Assembly: GCA_946221025.1 (NCBI GenBank)
Contig: CAMIMS010000002.1
Location: 1 to 64,000, forward strand
DNA from: an uncultured Pseudoclavibacter sp.
GTDB lineage: Bacteria; Actinomycetota; Actinomycetes; Actinomycetales; Microbacteriaceae
Direction of reading: 5' to 3'
Length of the DNA: 64,000 nt
The position numbers and the translations under genes are program-made. This document shows, piece by piece, positions 48,196 to 55,841 of this stretch. The stretch's first letter is position 1; each line of letters opens with the position of its first letter. Under the pieces are notes generated by a model. It made no database searches. It saw nothing but the letters and a program-made list of their open reading frames with translations, and was not told the origin of the DNA.

Positions 48196-49264
48196 TCGGC
48201 GTGTCACCGTCGAGCGAGTCGCCCCTCTCAACCGGTCCGCTCTCGGAGCGCAGCGGGTCGGCGTTGCGCTCGCGCACCGATTGCGCATCCCGAAGCAACT
48301 CCCGCACGCCCTCAAGGTCAAGCACCGGAAGCGTTTCGTGCACGATCGGGGTGTCGGCTGCATCGGCGACGCGGTGCATGAGCCGTTCCAGAAGCGCCTG
48401 GTAGCGCGTCGCGGACCGGTCGTCATCGCGCTCGACCGCATCCGTGAGCGCATCCGCGAGCTCAATCTCGCTGTAGAGCCGAGCGCGCTGGCGCACCTGG
48501 CGATCAACGCTGGACCCCCGGGCAGCCGCATACGCATCGTGAAACGCGCGCTCCGCCGACGCCGACAGCGCACCCGTGAAAGCGAGGTCGCGCGCTGGGT
48601 CACCTGTGCCGAGTTTCGCCCAACCGGTGACCGCGACGAGCTCGTGCCCGTCGACCAGCAGTGATCCGAAGCGCATCGACCCGTGCGTGACCCCGGCGTG
48701 CGCCTGCCACATCGCGGCGTCACCAATGGCCGTGAACCAGCGCCGCTCAAGCGTCACCGGCAACCGGCCCGTGGCCTTCGCGCGCTCGACGCTGGTCGTT
48801 GCGGCATCTCGCTCATCGGCGATCGAGCGCTCGGGCAGACCAGCGTCAGCGATGAACTCGGTCGGCAGCGCGTGAATGGCCGCGACCGCATTCGCGATCT
48901 CACCGATCAGCGGGGAATTCTCCGGCAGATCGGAACTGCCCGGAACCACGCCCTCGAGGTAGTTCGTGACGGCCACCGAGCCGTCTTCGATCATCGCGAC
49001 ACCGATCGGCTGCGGCACCGCGAATGGCAGTCGCGAGCGCACCCCGTCCGACATCGCCCGCAATGCCTGCACCGAGCGCAACTGTCGATCTGACGCGCGT
49101 GGGGTGTCCGCCTTTCGCGAAACGAGCAGGTTGCCGTCGCTATCGCGCAACACCGCCGCATCGTCAAGGCCCTGACCCGCAGGCGCAGCGGTGACGCTGA
49201 CCACCTCGAGCTGCGGCACGGCGAAGGTGGCGAGGGCTGCGAGTTCGAGGATGCGCGGATGCAT
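48182..49264 (-). CDS. Phosphotransferase (APH)-fold protein, probable pseudokinase
   Basis: A 360-residue protein of the aminoglycoside/choline-kinase-like fold. The catalytic loop, normally HGDxxxxN, reads HGSMRFGS (194-201), so the catalytic Asp and the metal-binding Asn are both Ser; the metal-binding Asp of the next strand (usually I-D-W) is Gly in AVTGWAKLGTGDPARDL (211-227). The surrounding structure is well preserved, so it looks like a folded but inactive kinase rather than decay. The C-terminal 100 residues extend beyond the fold with helices and a charged tail. A TACCCT box lies 6 nt before ATG 49264. It is convergent with adnB and divergent from nudC. Confidence 0.78.
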   Translation of the reverse strand: MHPRILELAALATFAVPQLEVVSVTAAPAGQGLDDAAVLRDSDGNLLVSRKADTPRASDRQLRSVQALRAMSDGVRSRLPFAVPQPIGVAMIEDGSVAVTNYLEGVVPGSSDLPENSPLIGEIANAVAAIHALPTEFIADAGLPERSIADERDAATTSVERAKATGRLPVTLERRWFTAIGDAAMWQAHAGVTHGSMRFGSLLVDGHELVAVTGWAKLGTGDPARDLAFTGALSASAERAFHDAYAAARGSSVDRQVRQRARLYSEIELADALTDAVERDDDRSATRYQALLERLMHRVADAADTPIVHETLPVLDLEGVRELLRDAQSVRERNADPLRSESGPVERGDSLDGDTPITPR

Positions 49265-49270
49265 GCTCCA

Positions 49271-49276
49271 AGGGTA
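49271..49276 (-). promoter_or_regulatory. Leaderless -10 box (TACCCT) of the pseudokinase gene
   Basis: TACCCT on the minus strand, 6 nt before ATG 49264. Confidence 0.5.
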
Positions 49277-49396
49277 GGAGGAGCCGCCGCTCCCGAGGCG
49301 TAAGCGCGCATCGTCGGCACGTCACGCGGCCGGGGAACCCGCTTGTGTGCTTGCCGAGGGCGGTTTCGACCCGGGCCGGAGGTCACCGCTCTCGCC

Positions 49397-49402
49397 TACA
49401 AT
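49397..49402 (+). promoter_or_regulatory. nudC: Leaderless -10 box (TACAAT) of nudC
   Basis: TACAAT ends 7 nt before ATG 49410; it has the best -10 sequence of the leaderless set in this window. Confidence 0.6.
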
Positions 49403-49409
49403 TTCGCTG

Positions 49410-50390
49410 ATGCGTAGCCGGTTCGAGACGATCTCATTCCCGTCGCCGGTCGACCGGGAATCCGATCTGCGCGAGCGGGAAGGATTCACCGGCGAACTGC
49501 TCGCCGATCCGCTGCTTCGCGTCATTCGGGTACGCGGCGACCGCATCCGGTGTGCGCGGGTCTCGGGAGCCGACCGCATTCGGTACGACGAGCCGGATGC
49601 GTCAGAACGCGAGCGGCTCGCGCAGCCGGAGGAGCCTTGCATCCGCCTCGTGCACCTGGGTCGCGCCCTCATCGAAACCGACCGGGTTGCCAAGGGTTCC
49701 CGCGTCGTGGCGCTGGTCGAGCCCGCCCCCGATCAACCCGACACCGAGAGTGAGGGCGGTGAGTGGCTCACGCTTCGAGAGCTCTGGCCCGCCATGGATG
49801 AGCTCGACGAGTGGGTCGCCACGACCGCCGTCGCCATGAGCCATTGGCACGCATCGCACCGGTTCAGCCCGAAAACCGGGAAACCGCTTCACAGCGCGCA
49901 GGCCGGATGGTTGCTCGTCGATGACGACGGGCACCGGAACTTTCCCCGCACCGACACGGCCGTCATCGTGCTCATCACCGACCCCGCATCCGACCGCATC
50001 CTCCTCGGGGCGAATTCGCGTTGGCGCGGCACGCGGTATTCGCTCCTCGCGGGGTTCGTAGAGCCGGGGGAGACGTTTGAGGAGGCGGCCGGGCGAGAAG
50101 TGCTCGAGGAGTCCGGCGTGCCGATCACCGCCCTTAGATACGCGGGCTCCCAACCCTGGCCGTTTCCGGGCTCGATCATGGTCGGGTTCACGGCCGAACT
50201 CGCGCCCGGGCACGACCCGCTCACCCTCACCCCGCAGCCGGGCGAGATCGACGATCTGCGCTGGTTCTCCCGCGACGACCTGGCGCGCGAATCGCAGCTG
50301 CTGCCGCCGCGACCATCCATCGCGCGACGCCTGATTGATGAGTGGGCCGGGGCAGACAGTGCGATCCAGCGCGAAGCGGATGCGCGATGA
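49410..50390 (+). CDS. nudC: NAD+ diphosphatase / NAD-RNA decapping Nudix hydrolase
   Basis: A 326-residue protein of NudC type. The Nudix box is GFVEPGETFEEAAGREVLEE plus SG (about 216-237), and the NudC hallmark SQPWPFPGS follows it. NudC hydrolyses NADH/NAD+ to NMN and AMP and can remove NAD caps from RNA. The central zinc ribbon, four Cys in E. coli, is replaced by AMSHWHASHRFSPKTGKPL with no Cys, so zinc binding is probably lost; I believe related actinobacteria show the same. TACAAT 7 nt upstream fixes ATG 49410. Its stop overlaps the helicase start (ATGA). Confidence 0.93.
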   Translation: MRSRFETISFPSPVDRESDLREREGFTGELLADPLLRVIRVRGDRIRCARVSGADRIRYDEPDASERERLAQPEEPCIRLVHLGRALIETDRVAKGSRVVALVEPAPDQPDTESEGGEWLTLRELWPAMDELDEWVATTAVAMSHWHASHRFSPKTGKPLHSAQAGWLLVDDDGHRNFPRTDTAVIVLITDPASDRILLGANSRWRGTRYSLLAGFVEPGETFEEAAGREVLEESGVPITALRYAGSQPWPFPGSIMVGFTAELAPGHDPLTLTPQPGEIDDLRWFSRDDLARESQLLPPRPSIARRLIDEWAGADSAIQREADAR

Positions 50391-52114
50391 GCGCGTCAGA
50401 ACCGGTCAGCCCCGAACCCACCGGTGAGGGCAGCATTCTCGCCTCACTCACGCCCGAGCAGCGGGCTGCGGCGATCGCGCTCACCGGCCCGGTGGTGATT
50501 CGGGCGGGCGCCGGCACCGGTAAGACCCGAACGATCACGCACCGCATCGCGTACGGCATCCGCTCGGGTGTGTACGACCCGGGCTCGATCCTCGCGCTCA
50601 CCTTCACCACGCGAGCCGCGGGCGAGCTGCGACTCCGGCTTCGTGCGCTCGGCGCCGGCACGGTGACCGCTCGCACCTTTCACGCCGCAGCGCTCAGTCA
50701 GCTCTCGTATTTCTGGCCGCATGCGATCGGTGGGCAGCGCCCGACGGTACTGCCCGGCAAGGGCGACGCGATCGCGCAGGCTGCCGAGCGCATCCGCATC
50801 CGAACCACGCCGCAAGCTGTGCGCGAGCTCGCCTCGGAAATCGAGTGGCGCAAAGTCACCGAGCGCTCCATCGCCGACTATGCGAGTGTCGCCGCTAACG
50901 AGCGCCCCACCCCGACCGGCCTCAGCCTCGAGCAAACCGTCGACGTCATGCAGGCGTATGAGGACACCAAGGATGAGCGCCGACAGCTTGACTTTGAGGA
51001 TGTGCTGCTCGCGACGGTCGGCATGCTCGAGATGGAGCCGTGGGTCACGCAGCGGGTTCGCGAGCAATACCGGTTCTTCGTCGTGGATGAGTTCCAAGAC
51101 GTCTCCCCGCTGCAGGAGCACCTGCTGCGAACGTGGATGGGGGATCGGCGCGACCTGTGCGTTGTGGGCGATCCCGCGCAAACGATCTACTCGTTCACCG
51201 GCGCGACGAGCCGATACCTGAACGGGTTCTCGCACACCTTCCCCGAGGCGCGGGCGTTCGAACTGACCGGAAGCTTCCGCTCAACCCCGGCGATCCTGCA
51301 TGAGGCGAACGACCTGTCGCGTTCCATCCCGAATGCGCTCACGCTCGTTCCCGGCGGGGACCGCGTGAGCGTGTTCCGACCCGACATTCGCGACGAAGCC
51401 GACGATGCCACCGAAGCGAAATCGATCGCCGCGGCCGTGCGGCGAGATCTCGACGAGGGTGTGCCGCCCGGAGAAATCGCCGTGTTGACGCGCGTCCTCT
51501 CCCAGCAGTCGAGCGTGCGTCAGGCACTCGAGCAGTCTGGGATCCCCATCGCGCCGGCAGGCGGGAAGCGCTTTTTCAACGACCCGAACGTGCGCCTCGC
51601 GATGGCGCAAATTCACGCACAGGCGCTCGTTCCCGACGAGTCCCGGCCGCTGTTTCAGACAGTGAGCGACGCGCTGCGAGCGGTCGGGTGGACACAGAGC
51701 CCGCCTGCCGAAGGCCCACTTCGAGACCGCTGGCAAGCGCTGGATGCGCTCATCCACCTCGCCGAATCGAGGCCTGCCGGAGTCGGGATTCGCGAATTCG
51801 ACGCGGAACTTCGCGAGCGCGCCGCCGCCGGGCTCGAACCCGATCTGCAGGCCGTGGTGGTCACGACGCTGCACGCGGCCAAGGGCCTGGAGTGGGAGAG
51901 CGTGCACATCCCGGGCCTGCACGAGGGGCTCATGCCGATCTCGCACGCAACGACAGATGACGAGGTGTTGGAGGAGCGGCGCCTGCTCTACGTGGGCATT
52001 ACGCGGGCGAAAACGCGCCTTCGGCTCTCGTGGGCGCGTTCCGCGACGCCCGGCGGCCCTGAGCGCTCGCCGAGTCGCTTCCTGGCAGAGCTCGGCACGC
52101 GCAGCGGCCATTGA
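50387..52114 (+). CDS. uvrD2: UvrD2-like SF1 DNA helicase, short form
   Basis: A 575-residue 3'-5' helicase: Walker A AGAGTGKT, Ia LTFTTRAAGEL, motif II VVDEFQDVSPLQ, motif III GDPAQTIYSFTGA, motif V TLHAAKGLEWESVHI and motif VI VGITRAKTRLRLSW. Position after nudC matches UvrD2 of mycobacteria, which is about 700 residues with a tetracysteine motif and an HRDC domain; both are missing here because the protein ends at FLAELGTRSGH. ATG 50387 overlaps the nudC stop (ATGA), so the two are co-translated. The 3' end overlaps the opposing E1-like gene by 116 bp. Confidence 0.92.
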   Translation: MSASEPVSPEPTGEGSILASLTPEQRAAAIALTGPVVIRAGAGTGKTRTITHRIAYGIRSGVYDPGSILALTFTTRAAGELRLRLRALGAGTVTARTFHAAALSQLSYFWPHAIGGQRPTVLPGKGDAIAQAAERIRIRTTPQAVRELASEIEWRKVTERSIADYASVAANERPTPTGLSLEQTVDVMQAYEDTKDERRQLDFEDVLLATVGMLEMEPWVTQRVREQYRFFVVDEFQDVSPLQEHLLRTWMGDRRDLCVVGDPAQTIYSFTGATSRYLNGFSHTFPEARAFELTGSFRSTPAILHEANDLSRSIPNALTLVPGGDRVSVFRPDIRDEADDATEAKSIAAAVRRDLDEGVPPGEIAVLTRVLSQQSSVRQALEQSGIPIAPAGGKRFFNDPNVRLAMAQIHAQALVPDESRPLFQTVSDALRAVGWTQSPPAEGPLRDRWQALDALIHLAESRPAGVGIREFDAELRERAAAGLEPDLQAVVVTTLHAAKGLEWESVHIPGLHEGLMPISHATTDDEVLEERRLLYVGITRAKTRLRLSWARSATPGGPERSPSRFLAELGTRSGH

Positions 52115-52862
52115 ATGCGACCTCGCGAACGGTCGGGGTTCCCTCGCGCGAAATATGCACGACCGTGCCGCGGAGGAAATCGCGTCGGTCGCGGGCGATC
52201 GCGATGACCTGGCGGGTCACGATCTCGGCACCGAGCGGATCGGCCATGGGTCCGCGGGTGGGAATCGTCGCGAGCGTTTCACGCATCCGGGTGAAATCCG
52301 GATCGAGTGCGCGTCGGTTCAGGTCATCGCAGCTCAGGCACGGGGTCACACCGGGCATCACGAGCGGACCCACGCTCACGCCGCCATCGACCGCTCGCGC
52401 CGCAAGGTGGGGGAGGTCAAGGCTCATCGCATCCACCGCGCGTGAGGCGTGAAATGCCGGCCCGCCAAGTTCGACGAGAAGCCGGATCGGTTCCCGATTC
52501 GCGAGCGCTTCAAGGCCGTCGGCGACGGTGATTGCGCGAATGCCCGTACCCGCTAGGCGTTCAGCGAGCGTCTGCGCACCCGGCCCGCGAATCGCGACCG
52601 GTCCGGATGAACTCGAAGCGGCGTGAAGGTGGGGCGTCAGCCGGTCGATCAGTAGTCCAACGAGATCGGCGTCGAGGCCGTTTCGAGCCGCGTGCGTGAG
52701 GCACCAGTCGCGCGTGACGCCTCCGCGCCGAAGCCTTGCGAGCATCGCTTCCAGCGGTGCGGTCACGCCCGTCAGGATGAGCGCATCCGCTCCGGCACCC
52801 ACCTGCAGCGTTTCCGCGTCGCGTCGAACGATGGGCACATCCGGGGCCAGCTGAAACTTCAC
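51999..52862 (-). CDS. ThiF/E1-like (cyclodehydratase-type) protein
   Basis: A 287-residue protein related to the C-terminal part of E1-like adenylating enzymes, as found in ThiF and azoline (TOMM) cyclodehydratases. SVGPLVMPGVTPCLSCDDLNR carries the first zinc pair (CLSC), and NGRCACRAL near residue 250 carries the second (CAC), so the zinc tetrad seems complete. No ATP-binding arginine loop is obvious, and no precursor-peptide gene is visible nearby. A similar gene sits between uvrD2 and the Zincin_2 gene in other actinobacteria; its role is unknown. The last 35 residues or so, after the zinc site, are antisense to uvrD2. GTG start at 52862, no clear ribosome site. Confidence 0.72.
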   Translation of the reverse strand: MKFQLAPDVPIVRRDAETLQVGAGADALILTGVTAPLEAMLARLRRGGVTRDWCLTHAARNGLDADLVGLLIDRLTPHLHAASSSSGPVAIRGPGAQTLAERLAGTGIRAITVADGLEALANREPIRLLVELGGPAFHASRAVDAMSLDLPHLAARAVDGGVSVGPLVMPGVTPCLSCDDLNRRALDPDFTRMRETLATIPTRGPMADPLGAEIVTRQVIAIARDRRDFLRGTVVHISREGTPTVREVAFNGRCACRALPGSDSASAQGRRASRNAPTRAEGAFSPA

Positions 52863-52935
52863 GTCGCGATCGTCGCACGGGGCGAGCCCGCGAAGGCGGA
52901 GTTATCCACACCCGCGGCTCGCCGCGCAGACGCGA

Positions 52936-54435
52936 CTAGACGGACGGGGCAGAACCCTCGTCGCTGTCGCTGTCGCTGTCGCTGTCCGGATCGACAGTCG
53001 GTTCGTCGAAGTCGGCGCCGTCTCCGCGCGGGTCGGACGGATCGCCCTTCGGGGCGCGATCGCTTCGGATGACACCACCGGCCGGCGCCTCCCCGAATGA
53101 ATCGGGGTCAGAGATGAGGGAGGCGAGCGCCGCGTCGTAGTCGTCGGTCACCTGCTCCTCGTCTCCCCGAAGGCGCGCAATGAGCGCCGTCGGGTCATCG
53201 ACTTCCTCGGCCGTCGGGACGGCGTCGAAGTGACTCCAGAGTGAGTCGCGGGTTTCCGCGCCGAGTTCATCCGTGACCTGCTGCCACATGGCGGCAGCCT
53301 CACGCAAGCGGCGAGGTCGAAGCTCGAGGCCCACGAGCGAGGCCATCGCGTGCTCGGCCGGGCCGCCAGTGGCGCGGCGTCGACGCACCATTTCGGCGAG
53401 GGCCTCTCGACGGGGCAGGCGCTCGACGGCACTGAACGTGACCGAATCCACCCATCCCTCAACGAGGGCGAGCATCGTCTCGATGCGCGCGAGGGCGGTT
53501 TCCTGCTGCTCGGTGCGGGGCGGGATGAACGATCCCGTCTCGAACGCGATGCGGATCTCATCGGGCTTGCTCGGATCGATGCGCGCGGCGAGCTCGTTGA
53601 TCGCCTCCTCATCGATCGAGATGCCCGTCGAGAACTCGACCACCTGCGACATGATGTGTAGCGGCAGCCACTTCGCGTGCTCGAACAGGCGCGCGTACGC
53701 GAGCTCGCGAACGGCCAGGTACAGCTCGACCTCATTGGCTGGGATGTCGAGACCCTCACCGAACGCGTCGACGTTTTGCGGGATGAGCGAAGCGCGCTGG
53801 GTCTCCAGCACCGGCAGCCCGATATCGCCTCCGCCGACCACTTCACCAGAGAGCTGACCGACCACCTGGCCAAGCTGCATGGCAAACATCGCGCCACCCA
53901 CGTTTCGAAGCAGCGCCGTCGATTGGCCGGCGATGTGCTGCATCTCAGGCGGGATCTGCGCCTCGAGCGCATCGGACAGCGACGAAGCGATGCTCAAAGC
54001 GACGGGCTCTGCCAGTTGCGACCAGACGCCCATTGATTCACCGATCCACTCGCGCCGGGTCATCGTGCGCGGGGGTTGTGCAAGCGATCCGAGGTCGGTC
54101 GCCTCGCTCAGCCACAGCTCGGCGAGGCGGAAGGTGTGGGCGTAGCGGTCTTCTTCCTCGGGCGAGACTTCGCGGTGCCCGTGACCGGCCACATGCTTGG
54201 CGTATTCGGTGGCGCTGTGCCAGTCGATGTCCTGCGACGGCGCGAACAGCGCGTTCTGCAATTGCCCGATGAGCGCTTGCACGACGGCCGGGTCGGTCGG
54301 CAGCCCGCCGACTCCGGCAAGCGCCGACGGGTCGAATCCCTCGCTGTTTTCGAACAGGTCGCGAAGCATGTCGCGCAGGTCGTCGCGGGGGTCCTGCTCG
54401 TCGTCGTGCTCGTTCGGGGTGGGGGAGTCGTTCAT
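52936..54435 (-). CDS. Zincin_2/DUF2342 family protein (zinc-dependent metalloprotease-like)
   Basis: A 499-residue soluble helical protein of the DUF2342 (Zincin_2, 'F420-biosynthesis associated hydrolase') family. Typical segments are DWHSATEYAKHVAG, WIGESMGVWSQLAEPVA, FAMQLGQVVGQLSGEVVGG and AMASLVGLELRPRRLREA. No HExxH motif exists anywhere; the region that I recall as RExAH in homologues reads VRELAYARLFEHAKWL, with Tyr replacing His. Peptidase activity is therefore doubtful. The C-terminus ends in an acidic Ser-Asp repeat encoded by a hexanucleotide tandem repeat. GGAGG lies 9 nt before ATG 54435. It is divergent from the PDZ/Lon-like gene, a conserved pairing. Confidence 0.85.
   Translation of the reverse strand: MNDSPTPNEHDDEQDPRDDLRDMLRDLFENSEGFDPSALAGVGGLPTDPAVVQALIGQLQNALFAPSQDIDWHSATEYAKHVAGHGHREVSPEEEDRYAHTFRLAELWLSEATDLGSLAQPPRTMTRREWIGESMGVWSQLAEPVALSIASSLSDALEAQIPPEMQHIAGQSTALLRNVGGAMFAMQLGQVVGQLSGEVVGGGDIGLPVLETQRASLIPQNVDAFGEGLDIPANEVELYLAVRELAYARLFEHAKWLPLHIMSQVVEFSTGISIDEEAINELAARIDPSKPDEIRIAFETGSFIPPRTEQQETALARIETMLALVEGWVDSVTFSAVERLPRREALAEMVRRRRATGGPAEHAMASLVGLELRPRRLREAAAMWQQVTDELGAETRDSLWSHFDAVPTAEEVDDPTALIARLRGDEEQVTDDYDAALASLISDPDSFGEAPAGGVIRSDRAPKGDPSDPRGDGADFDEPTVDPDSDSDSDSDEGSAPSV
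52960..52987 (-). repeat. Hexanucleotide tandem repeat (GTCGCT)n in the Zincin_2 C-terminus
   Basis: Between four and five copies of GTCGCT, read on the plus strand, encode the Ser-Asp repeat DSDSDSDSD. Slippage would change the tail length by whole codon pairs without a frameshift. Confidence 0.8.
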
Positions 54436-54569
54436 TGTCAGCCTCCAGATGGGGTGGCCCTACGCTATCCGGGTCGGTCGCGCCGAACGCGGGAGGGGGC
54501 CGGGAGGATCCCCGATCGGCTGCGCCCTGGGCGAACAGACCCACCCGTTCCACCGTCTGAGATGAGTGA

Positions 54570-55793
54570 TTGACCGTGTCGCACCCGCTGCCCGAACCGT
54601 CGGGATCGCATCCGTATTCGGCCGGCCACCCGGCCAGAACGCCGTCCACTCAAGCCCCATTGCGCAGTTCATCGCCCGCATCCGGCGATCGCTTCGGGCG
54701 TATCAGCCTCATCGCCGGGGCGGCGCTGCTGCTCGGCATGAGCGTGCTGCCCGCGCCGTACGCCGTTCGCTCGCCGGGGCCCGTGCTTGACGCTATTGGC
54801 GAAGTGCCGGCCACGGAGGAAGCCGAGGCGCGTGAAGTCATCACGATTGATGGCGCTCCGAGCTACGAGCCGGATGCGGGTGAGATCAACATCCTGACCG
54901 TGCAGATAACCGGTAGCCCCGCGGCGACGCCGACGTGGCTCTTGGCCTTCGCGTCATGGGTGAACCCGAGCCAGGACGTCTTGCCGATCGAGGTGTACTA
55001 CCCGGAGGGGGTCACCGTGGAGGAGCGCACCCGCGAGGTGACCGCGCAGATGACCTCATCCCAAGATCTCGCGCGCGCTGCTGCCCTCACCGAGCTCGGC
55101 TATGAGGTGCCGACCGAGGTTGCCATTGCGGGGCTGACCGACGATTCGCCCGCCGCTGGCGTTCTCGAAGAGGGCGATGTGCTGCGAGCGGTCAACGGTT
55201 CGCCGATCGCTTCGATGGATCAGCTCCGGGATGCGGTGCGCGAGGCGGGCGAAAAGCCCGTCGAGATCACGATCGAACGCGACGGTGAACCGAAGAAGGT
55301 CAGTGTCACTCCGCAGATGCGTGAGACCGAAGAGGGCGAGGTGCCCGTGATCGGCGTGATCGGGGGCGAGCAATTCCAGTTCCCGGTCGATGTGGATATC
55401 GCGGTCGGCGATATCGGCGGCCCGTCGGCCGGTCTCATGCTGAGCCTTGCCATCATCGACAAGATGACGCCGGGGAATCTGACCGGGGGCAAGGTCATCG
55501 CCGGCACCGGCACCATCACGCCGGATGGGCAGGTGGGCGTGATCGGCGGTGTTCGCGAGAAGCTGTACGCCGCGCGCGACGCCGGAGCGGATGCATTCTT
55601 CGCCCCGCTCGGCAACTGCGGTGAACTCAGCGTGCCCGCGGCCCCGACCGATGTTCCGGTCTACGCGGTCGAGACGCTCAGTGAAGCACGGACCGTGCTC
55701 GACGTGATCGCGACCGGTGCCGCGACCGATCAGTTCCGCACGTGCCGCGACGTCGTCGAGGCGAGCGATGGGGGCGAACCCGCCTCGAATTGA
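54570..55793 (+). CDS. PDZ domain / Lon-like serine protease (YlbL family)
   Basis: A 407-residue membrane-anchored protease. A Pro/Ser-rich N-terminus precedes one transmembrane helix (ISLIAGAALLLGMSVLPAPYA), then an extracellular PDZ domain (VAIAGLTDDSPAAGVLEEGD, VNGSPIASMDQLRDAV) and a Lon-type proteolytic domain. The catalytic dyad is visible: Ser286 in IGGPSAGLMLSL and Lys331 in VREKLYAARDAG. In Bacillus YlbL acts on checkpoint proteins; the substrate here is unknown. The start is TTG 54570 or GTG 54576; neither has a strong Shine-Dalgarno sequence. It is followed by the UPF0182 gene 48 nt downstream, as in mycobacteria. Confidence 0.93.
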   Translation: MTVSHPLPEPSGSHPYSAGHPARTPSTQAPLRSSSPASGDRFGRISLIAGAALLLGMSVLPAPYAVRSPGPVLDAIGEVPATEEAEAREVITIDGAPSYEPDAGEINILTVQITGSPAATPTWLLAFASWVNPSQDVLPIEVYYPEGVTVEERTREVTAQMTSSQDLARAAALTELGYEVPTEVAIAGLTDDSPAAGVLEEGDVLRAVNGSPIASMDQLRDAVREAGEKPVEITIERDGEPKKVSVTPQMRETEEGEVPVIGVIGGEQFQFPVDVDIAVGDIGGPSAGLMLSLAIIDKMTPGNLTGGKVIAGTGTITPDGQVGVIGGVREKLYAARDAGADAFFAPLGNCGELSVPAAPTDVPVYAVETLSEARTVLDVIATGAATDQFRTCRDVVEASDGGEPASN

Positions 55794-55841
55794 CGCGCTT
55801 AGTAGACTCATCCGACTGAGTCCGTGCCGCGAAGGGGATCT

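Noticed and set aside
51999..52862. A RiPP (thiazole/oxazole) biosynthetic cluster around the E1-like protein
   Set aside because: No precursor peptide, YcaO, dehydrogenase or transporter is adjacent, so the E1-like protein alone does not support a RiPP cluster.
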